From Cryoendolithus antarcticus (taxonomy: Eukaryota; Ascomycota; Dothideomycetes; Cladosporiales; Cladosporiaceae): a DNA stretch of 64,000 nt. Shown in pieces: positions 23,725-34,091 of the stretch. The first letter of the stretch is position 1; the number at the start of each line of letters is the position of its first letter. The stretch lies in contig NAJO01000047.1 in assembly GCA_002077065.1 (NCBI GenBank), positions 269,974 through 333,973 of the forward strand, read 5' to 3'. The notes beneath the pieces were generated by a model. It was not told the DNA's origin and made no database searches. It worked only from the letters and a program-made list of their open reading frames with translations. The position numbers and the translations under genes are program-made.

Positions 23725-24502
23725 ATGACTCCTCGTCGAAGCAAGCGTCACACAAAGACGGCGTTTCCCTTCCTTCAGCTTCCGACAGAGCTGCAAGCCT
23801 GAATCGTGGATCTGCTGGCCCAGACAGACCGCTCGCTCGCCTTGCTCGGCCCGTCTGGTTCAAGCGGCCACGCCTCAGTGAGCGCTGTACATACAGGACA
23901 TGTAAGGCGGTGGACCAGATATTGACGATCAAGTTATAGCCGTGCGTCAATTCCCATCGGCCGTTCGCGTCGTCTTCGGATATGATGCTGGCCAGTAGGA
24001 GTATTCATGCTCTGTATTGCGGCGCGATCTGGCGAAAAATATTCCAAGACGACGCCCAGCTCAGCTTCCGCGTCAGAGACCTGCAGTTTGACAAGGTCAT
24101 CACGCTCCTCAACGCTTGGGCTGGAGATCCAAGTCCCCAGACCGACAGACTACTTGCAAGACTAGCGACATCAGGGACGCTGACTTGGAGGATCATCTTC
24201 GATGAGCCAGGTTTGCGGACTGATTTATCATCGCCTGGCAGGCGCGACAGCCAGCATCGCTGCACGGTAATTGCCAGAATCGCGGTCACAGTAGAGGCTG
24301 GTTCTCGTTCTGTCACACCAAGAGCATCTCACCTCGTTACACCTTCGACCTGTCCGCGTGTGGTAACGATAGGTCTGCGCGGCAGGCAACCCGCAACTTC
24401 CTCAGCCTAGCCTTCGGCGCAGAGACGCAAGCAGATACGGGAGAGCTACAAAGGCTGTATCTAGCAGCATCCGAGCCTGTAATCACTGTGCCTTGGGAAT
24501 AA
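23725..24502 (+). pseudogene. F-box-like 'LPxEL-DLDF' family copy 4, decayed
   Basis: Starts with ATG and a basic stretch, then FPFLQLPTELQA broken by TGA at 23800-23802 in the middle of the F-box-like helix. The coding signal returns with MMLASRSIHALYCGAIWRKI and FRVRDLQFDK (about 23980-24100) and ends with RNFLSLAFGAETQADTGELQ then RLYLAAS before TAA 24500-24502, in a different frame. One nonsense codon and at least one frameshift. Clearly a paralogue of the copy at 22.4 kb, from which it is about 0.6 kb away. Confidence 0.6.
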
Positions 24503-24576
24503 TCTTTGGCCGCCGAGCAACGCGGCAGAAAGGCCTGTGTCTGAGATTGGGTATATCACATAGCAGTAACAACCAA

Positions 24577-25122
24577 TCACCTACGATCCAACCAGCTGAC
24601 CTCGTTGCCACTTCCCGCAGTCGACTTCTCCCATGGCTTGACCCGTGCTGAAGCGCTCTTCCCACTCGCCTGTCCTTCCAGTATGGTATCTGGGATGTCC
24701 TTGATGCCAGGTATCGGCTTGCCCTCGGCGATCATGTCGCAGATCTCCGCAAAAGAAGCAGGTTTCGGCGCGTCTGCCATGCCTCCAGCTGGCTGACTGA
24801 TGCTGTCGCCGTTCGTCGGTGACGCTGTATGTCCCACTTCAGCGGTACCATTCGGCTGTGTAGATGCTACATTCTCTCCCAATGCGCCCTCACCAGCCAG
24901 CCAAACTGTGTATGCGTCAAAGTCTACATGTGTGCCGTTCTTCCGTGCAAAGTAGAAGCATTGAGCTCGCGCTGTCAGGTGTTCCGTCCGCGCTGGATCT
25001 GAGGTTGAGCCCAAGATGGAGCTCAGACCGGATTGAAATTCAGTGTCGGCGTCCCATGGGTACTCTGAGATCCGGCGGAAGATGTTCTCCTGGAACGGTT
25101 CTACCTGCTGCGCTGTAGCCAT
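24577..25122 (-). CDS. Small conserved protein with PEX14-like KPWE domain
   Basis: 181 aa from ATG 25120-25122 (two codons of open frame precede it without ATG). Seen: an N-terminal helical region (VEPFQENIFRRISEYPWDAD ... FARKNGTHVDFDAYTVWLAG) and, near the C-terminus, SFAEICDMIAEGKPIPGIKD, then DIPDTILEG and VKPWEK at about 161-166. The FxEICxxIxxGKPIPGIxxIP ... KPWE arrangement is the PEX14-like KPWE domain found in fungal proteins of the yeast YJR012C type. A peroxisome-related role is only suggested by the domain name. It is head to head with Scd6, the start codons 189 bp apart. Family call good, function unknown. Confidence 0.82.
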   Translation of the reverse strand: MATAQQVEPFQENIFRRISEYPWDADTEFQSGLSSILGSTSDPARTEHLTARAQCFYFARKNGTHVDFDAYTVWLAGEGALGENVASTQPNGTAEVGHTASPTNGDSISQPAGGMADAPKPASFAEICDMIAEGKPIPGIKDIPDTILEGQASGKSASARVKPWEKSTAGSGNEVSWLDRR

Positions 25123-25311
25123 GATCACGTGCCCGTCGCAGAGATATTCGCACCCGTGGTGTCCCAGACGGCGTCAATTGCCAGGGGTTGGAGTGAAGTC
25201 CAGATAGGCTCGCCTTGGCATTGCCGAGCACAGCTCAATACCAACATCAGTGCTGGTAACCCTCACAGCTACAGCAAACACCTATTTCTTCCCTCCTCCG
25301 CCACCGCCACC

Positions 25312-27324
25312 ATGTCCGAGTTCATCGGGTGAGTGCCATCGTCACCATTGACTTGATCCCCGGCACTGACAAGGCACAGCTCCCGCATCTCCCTCATCTC
25401 CAAATCCGACATCAAGTACATTGGCACCCTCCACGAGATCAACTCTGAGAATTCCACCGTCGCCCTCGAAAATGTCACATCCCACGGCACGCAAGGCCGG
25501 AAAGGCAATCCATCAGAGGAGATCGCCGGCTCCGACCAGATCTACGAATACATTGTCTTCCGCGGGAGTGATGTGAAAGAGCTGCAGATTGTCGAGGCAC
25601 CGCAGGCGCAGGAAAACCAGCGGCCGGTGCCTAATGATCCTGCGATCATGGGGGTGAGTTGCGCAATTTGTCCTCCGTTCACCAATTGCCTATATGATGA
25701 AGAATTACTTGGATAAATTGTCTTTCCGAGAGCGCAAAAATTATGCGGATTGTTTCCTTGTTGCCTTCCTTCTGATTTGGCCTGAATACCTACGTCTCGT
25801 CGCAAGCATTGTGTGAGCTCTGCTGACCAGCACACATAGTCAACGCGGCCGCCAGGAATGCAACAGCAGCCACCACAGTCATTTCAGCACCCACCTCCAC
25901 AGCAGTTGCGACAACAGCCACCTCCCCAACAACCGTACGGCTACCCACCAGGACCACCTCCAAATCAATTCCAACAGCAACCTCGCTTTCAAGGGCCGGG
26001 AGGTCCGCATGGCTTCCCAGGTAGTCCAGGCGCCGTACCTGGCTACGGCATGCCGTATGGCGGTCCACCTGGTTACGGGCCACCTCCACCTGGCTACGGA
26101 CCTCCACCCGGGCATGGCTTTCCCCAGCACCCGCAAGGCTTCCCTCCGCCACCACAGAACATGCCACCACAGTCGCAGAATCAGCAAAGACCACCAACTG
26201 CATCGGCTCAAGCTCCTCCTGGCATGAACGGGAGCGGCAGTGGGAGCAAGCAAGGCACGCCACGACCTCCTGCCAAGCCTGCGAATCAGCTCCCACCGCC
26301 GCAACAGCCTTCAAAACCTCAGGCGAAGCAAGCCTCATCAGCCGCACCTGCTGCGAGCGCCACAAAGCCTGGCCCTCCTCCACCAGTCGAGTCGAAACCT
26401 CCCACTGCGGCTGCGACTACGCCGTCAGCTGCATCTCAAGCGACGCCACCAGCCCTACAAATCGCTAAGAAGCCACAGAACGCCCGTGTGGCTGTCCCAC
26501 GTCCGTCTCCTAATACCGCAGCACGAAGTATCGTCCCGCCTGCAGCTCCTCAAGCTCAAGCGCCACCCGCACAACCTCAGACTCATGTCGACGCTACATC
26601 GGCAGCCACAGCTGCCGTCGCAGCCGCGATGGCAAAGCTCGGTCAGTCCGCAAGCAACGCCTCTCAGCCCAGACAAACTCCACATGCTACTCACAGCAAT
26701 GGTTTGGACAACCTCACTCAACAAGTGGACCGTATGCGGGTCCAAGATCGCGGTCGTGGCGCACGACCCCCTCGTGGTAGCCGAGGCGGCATTCCACGCG
26801 GCGGCGCACGAGGTGTAGAGGTTCCCAAAGAAGACTATGACTTTGCCAGCGCAAATGCCAAATTCAACAAGACTGACGTCGTAAAGGAAGCCATCGCTTC
26901 TGGATCGCCAATTACTAGCCCGAGCGGCGAGTCTGTGGATCCGCTTGCTGGCAACGGTGTCGGCAACGGAGTCACGCAGGTGTCTGATGATGTAGTCATT
27001 CCGGCCAAGGAGATCAAGGGCTACGACAAGAAGACCTCGTTCTTTGACAACATCAGCTCAGACCTCAAGGAGCGAGAAGCCGGCCGAGGTGGCTTCGACG
27101 GACGAGCCATGCGGACGCAGGAACGCAGCCGCAATTTGGAGACCTTCGGCGCTGTCGGCGTTGACGGTGGGTACCGTGGCAGAGGCAGAGGACGTGGTAC
27201 AGGCTATCGCGGCGGTCGTGGACGAGGTGCTGAAGGTCGAGGCGGGCCCGAGAGGGGTTTTGGGATCAATGGAAGAGGCGGAAGGGGTAGAGGTCAACAG
27301 GCTGGTGAGGCTGGCGTGGTATAG
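25312..27324 (+). CDS. SUM2: Scd6/Sum2 (LSM14/RAP55) translational repressor
   Basis: Cytoplasmic mRNP protein that represses translation by binding eIF4G and promotes decapping in P-bodies. Model: exons 25312-25328, 25380-25653, 25840-27324; 591 aa. The first exon has 17 nt (MSEFIG). Seen: Sm-like LSm14 domain at about 1-80 (RISLISKSDIKYIGTLHEIN, ALENVTSHGTQGRK, IYEYIVFRGSDVKEL), a long Pro/Gln/Gly-rich disordered middle, an FDF box (EDYDFASANAKFNK), an FFD box (YDKKTSFFDNISSDLKER), a TFG box (RNLETFG) and a C-terminal RGG tail (RGRGRGRGTGYRGGRGRG). The order is diagnostic. The second intron is 186 nt; the nearer CAG acceptor would bring in a TAG, so TAG at 25837-25839 is used. Confidence 0.95.
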
Positions 27325-28074
27325 GTTGTCATGCAACCTCATTGGTTCAGGGCCTACTCGCGACTGATATGAGAAGTGGACAAGGGATGTGGTGTATACG
27401 AATTGAGGGACCTGTGTGTGAACAGTAGTCCCAAGGTACTGGATCACGAGATGAAGCGCTATAGCAGACGGTACGTAACATCAAGGTACACCAGTGACAC
27501 GCAGCTCGCCACATTGCGAAGCATGTCGAACGACTTGGCCACTCGCAAATCCAGATATAGGTCGGTGCGCTCCTCGAAATTCCGCTGCTGTGGAAAGCCG
27601 GCCGCGCTTCTATACTTGCGTCTGCAAGGCTATGATCAATGCGGTGCGTCCACCATGTCCGGCTGATGAGACCGGAGTCCGAGCACGTAGCTGTCTTCTT
27701 GAGATTCTGGCCTCTCATGGACGCGGTAATCCACCAGTACACTACTGCGACTGAGACCAAAGGAGCACTATGGAGACTCAGCTGTTTCAGAGAGGCTGAG
27801 AACTGTCGCGACAACGGGAGTCGACCGCAGTACGTCCCAGAAGCGGCTCCGATGCTGTCTCTCATCGACGCAACAAGTGAGACGTCATCTTATCGATACT
27901 CCCTATGTCTCCCGAGCGCTGCCTCCCCCGAGCATGAAAGACATCATGGACTTCTACCCAGACCTTCGCCATAGGGTCGTCGAGCTAGGTGAATTCGTCA
28001 CCATGAACAAATCCTGCAACAGTTCCCAGGATACATTTTCCCGCAACATTGCCATTCGCAACAAGCAGGATGCT
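27325..28074. other. Intergenic, nothing firm
   Basis: 750 bp between Scd6 and the next F-box-like copy. A frame from 27877 stays open up to the TAG that precedes that copy, but without recognisable motifs. Confidence 0.4.
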
Positions 28075-28803
28075 ATGCTCAGCACCAATGTCTAGTATAA
28101 GCTGACACCCGAATTGCGATACCATATCTACGACCTGGTTCTCGGTAGTGCTGACAATGTACTCGTGAATCCCCAGCCAATCCTTCACGGCATAGTCAAC
28201 CCAGCCAACCCAATCGAGAGCCATCTTAGCCAACCAATCACGCTTATGGGCGTGAAGCGCTGGTTCCGCGCTGATGTGCTTGCTAATGCACTTCATCACC
28301 TGCATACGACCAAGCGTCGTAGAGAGATCCTCATTCATGTGCCAGACCTTGACTTCAGGGTTGCTAAGATGTACTGCCAGCAAGTACCCACGAGCGAGAT
28401 CCAGCGCATGAGGAGCGCGCACCCGGATCTCAAGAGCGCGAGGATACGTCTCGGTTCCAGCGCCGCATTTATAGGTACGAACTGCTCTGCCATTGATCTC
28501 ACTGGTCTAGACACCTGGCTGGCCTACCGCGACGCACTTGCACTTGCAGTCAAAGTCCCACTAAGACACCGCACCCACTGCATCGGCTCCCTCACCTACC
28601 ACCCTCAACTCGCTCCGTTCGACGGTCGGCCATTCGACCGCCCGGAGATTCGGATGATGGACACACTAGGCAACGCAATCAGGTCATACCTAGAGCGCGA
28701 GATCGTGCGCAGGGCACAATGGTATGCATTATGCCAACGGCAAACCCAAACGAGATCATCTACGGCAACGTGTACAGCTTTGCTGGCAGAACTGTTGTGT
28801 TGA
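28075..28803 (+). pseudogene. F-box-like 'LPxEL-DLDF' family copy 5, one TAG near the start
   Basis: ATG at 28075 is followed after six codons by TAG (28093-28095); the same frame then runs 235 codons. Seen: YKLTPELRYHIYDLVLGSAD (F-box-like), NPQPILHG, HVPDLDFRV, RIRLGSS and LDTWLAYRDALALAV. The order matches the intact copies at 28.7 and 31.3 kb (LxxELR, QPV, DLDF/DLNF, RIRL, LDxWLxFR). The TAG could instead be the end of an intron (GTCTAG), which would leave a complete gene with an unseen upstream exon. The 3' end overlaps the start of the next copy by 85 bp in another frame. Confidence 0.55.
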
Positions 28804-29717
28804 GTCCAGCGTGGCGGTGGAGTGATGGCCATCAGTGGGCTTCCTATGACTTACTGCACGAAGACATCGAGGACGTCCTACCTGGTGCACCTCCACCGCG
28901 TACCAATCTTTGGCAGTCACTCCCTCCGGAACTCAGGCAGCTGATCTTGCAAAACCCTCTCGGCCCTCTGGATGGTGATCGAAGACTAGTCGTCCACAGT
29001 CAGCCGGTGATGTATAGCTCTGCGTCTGACGATGTCGGAAAAGCAGTAGACGCACACATCGGCCTCAGGTCCGACCTCGCTATAGTGAGCAGAGGCTTCC
29101 GCACCTATGTCTTCGCTACGGCCATCTCACTATGGCGCTCTACTCCCACCGTGCCTCAAATCCGCTGTCATGTCCTGGACCTCAACTTCACGGGTGCTGA
29201 AGCCTTGTGCGCTCAGTTCACGTCTGCGCAAATCATGAGAATTAATGATCCAACCCTGCCGGACCAGACCCCAGTAATACGCCTGAGGCTCAGTCCCGAG
29301 TTCTCCCAGGATCCGGACACCACCCCATTAGACGACTGGCTTACATTCCGAGCGTCGCAGCCAGCAGCCAGTACGGTCCCGGTCAGTTACGAGACTGAAT
29401 GCATAGACTCACTGCCATGGGACATCCGATCACTGCTAGCTGCCGGAGCGGCACTACCGGTTGCGGAGACCGAGAAGATGGCGAAGCTGCTGACTGCGAT
29501 CAATGACTACGCTTTGCTCAACATGGGAAGTAAGTTCCTGGGCGACGAGGTCATCGAGATCAAGCGTGCTGTGTCAAAGTTCAGTATAAGAATTTGGATC
29601 AATACAGATCCCGATAGGATGGAAGTCTGGAAGTCCCAGCGCGAACGCTGGAGGCAGGGTGGGTCTTGGCTTCCAGCCAGCCGTGGCAGGAAGCATAGGG
29701 CACACGACTGGCAGTGA
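28719..29717 (+). CDS. F-box-like 'LPxEL-DLDF' family copy 6, intact
   Basis: 332 aa, single open frame from ATG 28719. Seen: LWQSLPPELRQLILQNPLG at about residues 63-81 (F-box-like), VVHSQPVMYSS, a hydrophobic region SDLAIVSRGFRTYVFATAIS, HVLDLNFTGAEALC (DLDF variant), VIRLRLSPEF, LDDWLTFRASQ and a basic C-terminus (GSWLPASRGRKHRAHDW). An internal Met at 28731 is an alternative start. The chosen ATG lies inside the 3' end of copy 5, so the two look like a tandem pair with fused ends. Convergent with the Cys-rich gene at 29.8-31.0 kb, 90 bp between stops. F-box-like proteins join targets to SCF ligases in general; no target can be named here. Confidence 0.65.
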   Translation: MVCIMPTANPNEIIYGNVYSFAGRTVVLSPAWRWSDGHQWASYDLLHEDIEDVLPGAPPPRTNLWQSLPPELRQLILQNPLGPLDGDRRLVVHSQPVMYSSASDDVGKAVDAHIGLRSDLAIVSRGFRTYVFATAISLWRSTPTVPQIRCHVLDLNFTGAEALCAQFTSAQIMRINDPTLPDQTPVIRLRLSPEFSQDPDTTPLDDWLTFRASQPAASTVPVSYETECIDSLPWDIRSLLAAGAALPVAETEKMAKLLTAINDYALLNMGSKFLGDEVIEIKRAVSKFSIRIWINTDPDRMEVWKSQRERWRQGGSWLPASRGRKHRAHDWQ

Positions 29718-29807
29718 AGCATATGGTAGAGTTGTGAGATTAATGACTGGCGCCAAAGGCTGTATTGACTATCACGATATGTACAGCGTTGTTCTTCTCA
29801 AGCATGC

Positions 29808-31016
29808 CTAAATTGGTGTGGCATCAACATGCACAAAGTCCAGGGCAAACTTCTGGGGATGTGTAAGGCTGTTCTGATTGAGCTCCGCAATGGTAGCACC
29901 TGGCACCAAAGGAGCCGTAAGTCTTGGCGACACTGGAAGGATGAGGAAGTGGGATCCATGGCAAGCCATACATTGCAATACCTGCTCAGTCCCAGGCACC
30001 ACGGTAATGTCGTCACAACGACACATCCGCTTCGGCTGCTCTCTCCGCTGCTGAGCGGCGGCATTGCGTGGGGAATGCTGCAGTGCGGTCGGAGGTGGGA
30101 TCGGACCAGCGGCGTACTCTCTTGCATTTCGCCTGGCTATAGTAGCTACATTGCGTACACCAGCGCCTGCCAATGCAATGCTGCGAAGGAAGATCTTAGA
30201 CCGAGTAACGGCAGCGGCTAAGGATCGAGGCATGCCATTGGGTGTTCGGTCATAGCTGTGCTTGATTGCCTTTGCCGCTCGCTCGGCCGCTGGTCGTCTG
30301 GCTTCTCGAGCCAACTGGACATTCATTCTCAGTCCGGAGTACTGCGGCGTAACGACAGCCCATTTATTGCGAAGATGAGTCTTGCAGTATCTTGTCTTCT
30401 TCGGCCGGCCAGGGCCTAAAAGATGAGACAAGCAGGTACACGTAGACTGGCGTATGTTACGCATCAAAAGCTCATTCGGCATGGCTCCGGAAAAGACAGT
30501 GCCGAGAGTCCCCAGATAACGATGTTGTAGAAGCTGTTCACGGATCTCGCACTTCCTGCACATCCGAGTCAAGTGGTTCGTCGCGTTCTGCTTCTCGAGA
30601 GCGGGCGGAATACCTTCGATAATCTGGGTGTTTGTTTGGACATGAGTGGAGGCACGTTCTGCAAGCTCACAATACAGGCACACTGAATGGGCCGGGGTAT
30701 GGTGATTTCGCCAACGATGATCTGGCGGTGTTTCCTGGGCTTCACAGTAGAATTGTTTGTAGTTACGTCCAGGGACTACAGGGTTTTGTTGGTTGTGCTA
30801 TGATGAGCAGGGATTTGTGTCCAAGTGGTGGACAATCTTGTCGTCGCAGTCGGGAACCATGGTCGCGGTTGGCGCAGGCGCTTGATGAGCCATTGCCATG
30901 GCTTCGGACTGTGTTGGCGTGAATCGGATACCGTCCCAGGGGCGAATGGCTACGACGATCAGAGCTCCGCCTGCCATTGCATATATCCCCGTGATCGTGT
31001 AATGCCATGGCCGCAT
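29808..31016 (-). CDS. Cys-rich gene 2, intact but for one in-frame TAG
   Basis: Not recognised. One frame of 403 codons from ATG 31014-31016 to the stop at 29808-29810, interrupted only by TAG at 30798-30800 (codon 73). Seen: one hydrophobic segment at about 7-25 (ITGIYAMAGGALIVVAI), then in the second part CLYCELAERA, MCRKCEIREQLL, CTCLSHLLGPGRPKKTRYC followed by KTHLRNKW, a basic Ala/Arg-rich helical linker, and a second cluster CRCDDITVVPGTEQVLQC followed by MAC. The repeated CxxC and CxC pairs and YCxxH suggest zinc binding. The same order of blocks recurs in the gene at 32.7-33.7 kb. If the TAG is a true stop, the product from the next ATG would start at MCRKCEIRE. Confidence 0.55.
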
Positions 31017-31293
31017 CCGGAGAGGGTCTCGACAAAGACAAGTGTTTCTCTCCAGCTCTATTGCCCAGGTTGCTATTGTCCTCTCTTTATTGTACCTTTA
31101 ATATCAAAGCGGCGCTGCGAGTTACAGTGTCGCGAGCGAACTCCATTACGAGGGCCGAGAGAGCAATAGCATGCGGTGGAGAAACAGCAACAGTAAGACG
31201 TGGACTACGATGTTCGGGTCGCAGAAAGTAGCGCAATGTCAGGATGACCTCCATCCCGTTTCCCTTCTCGAACCCACTTGTAACAACGACTGC

Positions 31294-32406
31294 TCACTCG
31301 TCCGTCTCTGCCTTCACGCAGACGGAACTTTCATCCTCCTTCACGTCATCTGGATCTGCAGACTCCTCAACTTCAGCGCCGTACTTTTGCAATTCGTGCT
31401 CCATCCGATCAGCGCTCTGCTGCAAGTCCCATTCGCTGACATGAACATCCTGATCCTCACTGCCACTGCGGGCTCCGTAGACTGCTCCACCATGTCGTGC
31501 TGCATGCACTCCGTTGATGGTGCTCGGGAATGCAGGGAAATTCAAAGGAGCCGTAACGGGCAGATCGTGCCCTTCGCAATTCTCCATAAGCACCTCATGC
31601 CATTCCTGCAAGTACTTCTGCATACCAGGCGTCATCATCTCGATCGCTGGACCGCTCTCACATGGCTGATGCTTGTTCTCCACATGGCGGAATGTCCACC
31701 ACAATGAGCTTGGATCGTCCAGCTCATCTAGGGTCCCGCAGCTCTCGGGATTATTCTGCACGTACAAAGGCTTGTTGAACGCAGAGGTGGCGTAGATTGG
31801 AGCGTTGAGGTCGGGTGGTAGCTGAAAGCGATCGGCCCAGTCCATGTCGTTGAGGGCTGTGTTGAGCGTGAGAATATCTTTGAGGCCGTCTACTGGGTCG
31901 AGGGTCTTGGTGCAGTCGCCCACTTGGCAGATCCGCCAGGCAAAGACATTCGCGGCGAAAAGGGGAAGCTGAGTCTTGCTGTCGAGAAAGATGCGCAGAG
32001 GCACTGAGTCAAGAGCGGTGCGCACGAAGTGTTTCGTGAAAGTAAGATTGATGCGGACTTGGTGTTGGATCCTGGTGTGGGCGAGGAGCGCCGCAATATG
32101 CGTGAAGTCGAGATCGACCACTTGAGCTTCGACTGTCACAGTCTCTTGCTGCTTGAGGAAGTGTCCAACGACATGATCGAGATACTCGGATCGGTACTCT
32201 TTGTTGACACCGCAGAGACCAGGGCTGGGACTGAGGTGCGCTGTAAAGGGCACCGCAGAAGACGGGTCGGATCCAAGTACTGGTTGGGCATGCAAGTAGA
32301 GTGTCGAATCTTCCGCGCGAACGTTTGCATAAATGAGGACTCGCAGCTCCGAGGAGAGCCTGTCGAAGTAGACGACTGAGTCTCGAGACGTAATTGACGC
32401 CTCCAT
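31294..32406 (-). CDS. F-box-like 'LPxEL-DLDF' family copy 7, intact
   Basis: 370 aa from ATG 32404-32406. Seen: VYFDRLSSELRVLIYANV (F-box-like) at about residues 12-29, LYLHAQPVLGSDPSS, GLCGVNKEYRSEYLDHVVG, AQVVDLDFTHIAALLAHTRI, RINLTFTKHFV, then an unconserved half ending in an acidic tail (SADPDDVKEDESSV). The frame is open further upstream, but this Met gives the short N-terminus seen in copies 5 and 6. It lies 290 bp upstream of the other F-box-like copies' orientation change, next to Cys-rich gene 3 on the same strand. Intact frame, no introns needed; expression and function unknown. Confidence 0.65.
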   Translation of the reverse strand: MEASITSRDSVVYFDRLSSELRVLIYANVRAEDSTLYLHAQPVLGSDPSSAVPFTAHLSPSPGLCGVNKEYRSEYLDHVVGHFLKQQETVTVEAQVVDLDFTHIAALLAHTRIQHQVRINLTFTKHFVRTALDSVPLRIFLDSKTQLPLFAANVFAWRICQVGDCTKTLDPVDGLKDILTLNTALNDMDWADRFQLPPDLNAPIYATSAFNKPLYVQNNPESCGTLDELDDPSSLWWTFRHVENKHQPCESGPAIEMMTPGMQKYLQEWHEVLMENCEGHDLPVTAPLNFPAFPSTINGVHAARHGGAVYGARSGSEDQDVHVSEWDLQQSADRMEHELQKYGAEVEESADPDDVKEDESSVCVKAETDE

Positions 32407-32692
32407 GATGGCAGATAGTGTGATGAGTTGAGTTGAGTTGTTACTGGCCGAACAATGTCCTCGGTGTGGCTGAGGAATTTGATAATGATTGGGTAGACTG
32501 GTGTTGATTACGCTAGTAGTGAACCGGGACATCTCGCCGGGCAAGAGCGACCCATACATCAATCCAGCCCTTCACCTGAGCCCCGACTGACATGTTCAAT
32601 CGGGCTTGGAAAGCGGCCTACAACATGCATCCGGGACAGACACGGGCATTGAAAAGGGAGCACATGTTCGTCCAGATCCAGTAGCACTCTGT

Positions 32693-33694
32693 CTAAATGC
32701 GCGGTAACATTGCTGCACGATGGAAAGCGAACATCGCAGGATTTGTCACCGAGTATGCGATATGATAACCTGCAGGGACTCCGGGCAGCGCGAACGGCGG
32801 AAACACATCAGGTGGCATCGTGCCCGCCAGTATAGCCCATCTCGAGATTATTCTGATCCCTTCACAGGCCATGCACTGCAAGACTGTCTCCATACCCGGT
32901 GTCACGGTGTCGTCTCCGCATCGACAAGCCCGGCTTTGCATGTACGAGTTCCGTGGCAGCCCATTGCGTTGGGCTAGCGTATGCATCGGATGAAGCATGT
33001 CTCGGGCGGTTGTTGTACGCTTTGTGGGTAGGTGAGTAGCACGACTGGCCGGATTCATCGTTATGGCGCGCAAGGATCTCTTAGTGTTCTTTACATCACG
33101 CATCAAGGTCGTTCTCGCAGCTTTCCAGTCTTATTCAAGATGGTCGCTGCATGTCCGGGAATTGGTGGGACCAAGCAGAGGAGTGCAACAGGTACAGGTA
33201 TCTCGAGGCCATGCATACATCCGAGCTTGCACTACTAGTGGTGGAGCTGGCGGCGGTGGTCCATGGCCAGTACCCACAGCTCCCGATAACCATCTCTCGC
33301 GAATGCGCTCTCGAATCTCGCAGACTGAGCATAGCCGAGTCATGAAGAACTTGGCATCTGGCGGCTCTCATGCGGGCAGGAATGGTGGCGGAAACACCCC
33401 AGGCGGTACCAGCGTGCGCAGCATTCTGAGATCGTTGACCACGTATGGCCGAGATTGATTCCTCTTCTCGCAATACTTGCAGATCAAATAGCCTGGCGGG
33501 ACCGGAGTCACGGGATGACCCCCAAGATGAGAGCAGCGCATTGGAGCATACCGAGCAAGAGCAACGCCGAACGGTAGTGGTATGGGATGATTTGTGAGGC
33601 TCGAGCAAGCGCCAACGACGAACCCGGGATGCGCGCTCCTCTGATCACATTTCGCTGACGGTCCCGTTGCAGCCGGGGCAGTGAAGGCGGCCAC
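32693..33694 (-). pseudogene. Cys-rich gene 3, paralogue of gene 2 with two nonsense codons
   Basis: A single frame of 334 codons with only two stops, TGA at 33368-33370 and TAA at 33131-33133. It matches Cys-rich gene 2 block by block: CKYCEK against CLYCEL, TRLCSVCEIRERI against TRMCRKCEIREQL, CTCCTPLLGPTNSRTCSDHL against CTCLSHLLGPGRPKKTRYC plus KTHL, and CRCGDDTVTPGMETVLQC against CRCDDITVVPGTEQVLQC. No indel is needed between the two, only point substitutions and length changes in linkers. The 5' end is unclear; weak similarity may extend to about 34.0 kb. Either a pseudogene or, like gene 2, a frame kept open in spite of stops. Confidence 0.6.
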
Positions 33695-34091
33695 GGTCGT
33701 TGTGCGTCAGCTGACGGTGTTGGATCAACGATTGCAGGACATGAGTCAAGCCCAGTATGCGAAATGTGCACGTCGCAAGTATAGCAATGCATGATAAAAA
33801 CGCTCCTGTTCATCTGTTGCAGCGGACGCATGCGGACTGAATTCGAACAAAGAAATGCTCGCCATTGCGATCTTCGTGGTACATTGCGTGTGTGGGCATC
33901 TGATTGACTGTGCGCACGGCTGTGCCATCGACGCGTAGTCCAGAGTCTTGATGGCTCGTAGGCATGGTAGCGGTATGGTCTCTGTGTGCCACAAGGCCAT
34001 ACTGTGGGGCTCACAAGCTTTGATACCCGAGTGCATTACTCGATCATGGAGGGCTTGAACCCCGGCGTGACCTGACCTCGCAGTGCCATGC

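Noticed and set aside
25790..26383. 197-codon antisense frame opposite Scd6
   Set aside because: Mirror of the Pro/Gln-rich repeat region; composition only.
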